In this document: piece after piece, positions 62,627 through 64,000 of the stretch
How positions within the stretch are numbered: the first letter of the stretch is position 1
Layout of the letters: every line of letters begins with the position of its first letter
Position numbers and translations under genes: made by a program
Assembly (NCBI GenBank): GCA_021513715.1
Contig: CP084167.1
Coordinates: 1,256,571 to 1,320,570 of the forward strand
DNA: 64,000 bases
Reading direction: 5' to 3'
Source of the DNA: Candidatus Heimdallarchaeum endolithica
GTDB lineage: Archaea > Asgardarchaeota > Heimdallarchaeia > Heimdallarchaeales > Heimdallarchaeaceae
The notes under the pieces: model-generated
Database searches by the model: none
Told to the model about the DNA's origin: nothing
The model's input: the letters and a program-made list of their open reading frames with translations, nothing else

Positions 62627-64000
62627 ATGTATATTAAGATAAGTATGGATGATTTCGAATCTTTAGTAGCCAATTTGCCCATAGGAGTTGCTGTACTGCA
62701 AAATGACAAAATCGTTTATGCCAACACCTATCTTTTAATGATGACTGGCTATTCTTATTCTGATGTTGAAAATAAATCAGTATTAAATTTTCTTCATCCA
62801 GACGACAAAGAGATTTTTATTAAGAGATTAGAAAAACGAAAAAAAGGAGAACCACTACGTAATGAAGTAATATATCGGATATTACAGAAAAATGGCTCAA
62901 TCATCCTTACAAAAGTGGAAACCAAGGATTTCAAAATTCAGAAAGAGGACCTTATATTATTACTTGTAAAAAATATAGGTTCAAGTATGCTCATTTATCA
63001 ACCTTTGGAGATCACAAGTTCTTTAATTGATAGTTTAGCTTTTAATAATTCTTTTGGAATTTGGATTGATGACTTAAATGATAATACTATATTTGTAAAT
63101 CAATTTCTTTGTGATGTTCTTGAAGTTACACCAATAGAGGTTATAAATCATAAAATTACTGAATTTCTTCATCCTGATTCAAAGAATGTTTACAAAAAAA
63201 TCCTAAATGAAAGAAAAGAAAATGTCCAAACCTCTTCTTATGAACTTTCTTTAGTTAATAAAGAAGGAAAAATATTTCATTTTAGAGTCATTGGTTCTGT
63301 TTTATTTGATTTAGAAGGAAATAAAATAGCTTCAGTTGGACTTTTCTTCAATATTGATGAAATAAAGAAATCGAGCGAAGTTTTAAGTTTGCTCACTGAA
63401 ATGGCTTTATCTCAAGAAATCCAATCAGAGAATTTTTGGAAAAATTCTATAACCAAACTACTTTCCATTTTTAATTTTGACTTTGGATTGATTTATTTTG
63501 AAGGAGAGATTCTCACTTCTATTCCTGAAAATATCAATTTAGATTTTTTTTATGATAACTTTAATGAAATAATTAGAACAAAAGAAAATAGTCTAATATC
63601 CCATATTGCTACTGAAGTTTTTGGAAAGAAATGCGAATCATCATATTATACACTTATTCCAACAAGAGAAATGTCATCAGGCTTTCTACTTCTAGGTTCA
63701 ACCAAAACGCGTATGTTTGATGATACAACTAAAAGACTAGTAGACTTCTTTTCATCTCAAGTGGGATTGTTATATGAAAATAGAAAAAAAACTTTAGAAA
63801 AAGCTGAAGAACGTTCTTTCACTAGTCTTCTTTTAGATATTTTAAGTCATGATTTTGTTAATGCTAATACTTCTGTATTTGGTTATTTAGAATTAATGAG
63901 AGAATTTTTGATTAATAAACAATATGATAAACTTGGAGACTATTTAGAACGTTCTACTGAGCTTCTTGAAAGGAGTGAAAGAATAGTAGAATCAATTCAA
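62627..64000 (+). CDS. PAS-domain sensor histidine kinase (N-terminal part; runs off the window)
   Basis: 458 codons are present. The first PAS domain reads FESLVANLPIGVAVLQNDKI, then VYANTYLLMMTGYSYSDVEN and FLHPDD. A second PAS domain begins FNNSFGIWIDDLNDNTIFVN. A GAF-like domain with a degenerate pattern (SSGFLLLGSTKTRMF) follows, then a dimerisation/H-box helix RSFTSLLLDILSHDFVNANT, with the phosphoacceptor His408 (codon 63848-63850). The catalytic HATPase domain should follow beyond 64000. The H-box LSHDFVN is typical of archaeal kinases with Asp-Phe after His. The signal is unknown. Confidence 0.85.
   Translation, partial: MYIKISMDDFESLVANLPIGVAVLQNDKIVYANTYLLMMTGYSYSDVENKSVLNFLHPDDKEIFIKRLEKRKKGEPLRNEVIYRILQKNGSIILTKVETKDFKIQKEDLILLLVKNIGSSMLIYQPLEITSSLIDSLAFNNSFGIWIDDLNDNTIFVNQFLCDVLEVTPIEVINHKITEFLHPDSKNVYKKILNERKENVQTSSYELSLVNKEGKIFHFRVIGSVLFDLEGNKIASVGLFFNIDEIKKSSEVLSLLTEMALSQEIQSENFWKNSITKLLSIFNFDFGLIYFEGEILTSIPENINLDFFYDNFNEIIRTKENSLISHIATEVFGKKCESSYYTLIPTREMSSGFLLLGSTKTRMFDDTTKRLVDFFSSQVGLLYENRKKTLEKAEERSFTSLLLDILSHDFVNANTSVFGYLELMREFLINKQYDKLGDYLERSTELLERSERIVESIQ

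Overview
The window is AT-rich (about 30 % G+C by eye), gene-dense archaeal DNA, most likely from an Asgard archaeon. The best evidence is a eukaryote-type actin-family protein at 47464-48603 that keeps the actin phosphate-loop, adenosine-motif and WIGG segments. Supporting archaeal marks are a type II methionine aminopeptidase, UPF0216/DUF61 and UPF0200-like proteins, an archaeal AbrB/PhoU-type regulator, TrmB-type winged helices, A24 preflagellin/prepilin peptidase, hexulose-phosphate isomerase, and TATA boxes close enough to several start codons for leaderless mRNAs. Bacterial-type genes (grpE-dnaK-dnaJ, type I GAPDH, SpeA-like arginine decarboxylase) sit among them. A Heimdall-like lineage is possible, but the sequence alone does not settle it.

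Layout. 1-207: start of an AbrB/PhoU-like regulator. 688-4055: MacB-like ABC ATPase and FtsX-type permease. 4141-5094: decayed DNA with a broken beta-rich gene, a second coding remnant and a hairpin. 5095-11384: KaiC-like ATPase, glutaredoxin-like protein, arginine decarboxylase, small membrane protein, membrane-anchored alpha/alpha-toroid protein and A24 peptidase. 11425-12057: hxlB. 12321-18606: tightly packed RND/MMPL exporter, secreted anchored protein and PIN-solenoid protein. 18599-20851: coiled-coil/winged-helix protein, P-loop kinase, a GC-rich structured element and a PhzF pseudogene. 20861-24834: palindrome around a TATA-like core, then grpE-dnaK-dnaJ. 24898-28421: zinc-ribbon membrane protein, DUF61 protein and two M24-fold proteins. 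28468-29511: an insertion sequence with an interrupted transposase and 17-bp direct repeats.

29657-37192 is the most unusual stretch: a P-loop ATPase with a helical-repeat tail, a 479-residue coiled-coil protein and a 1440-residue protein in which a TrmB-like winged helix and a TrmB-like C-terminal domain are separated by about 1200 residues of coiled coil. I know of no described system with this composition. 37271-43511: Cys-rich protein, GAPDH, membrane and secreted proteins, ornithine aminotransferase and a cation/Ca exchanger. 43645-47311: heterodimeric ABC exporter. 47464-50628: actin-like protein, small proteins, a 108-bp MITE-like element and a DUF389 membrane protein. 50639-53647: a protein with a degenerate CofD-like domain, helical middle, PCI-like winged helix and helix-hairpin-helix end. 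53777-64000: two solenoid/TPR proteins, acyl-CoA ligase, ABC-2 transporter operon, MFS permease and the start of a PAS-type histidine kinase.

Functionally, arginine decarboxylase and ornithine aminotransferase point to active arginine/ornithine and polyamine metabolism. hxlB and GAPDH belong to sugar-phosphate metabolism. Helical-repeat and coiled-coil proteins, typical of Asgard genomes, take up much of the remainder.
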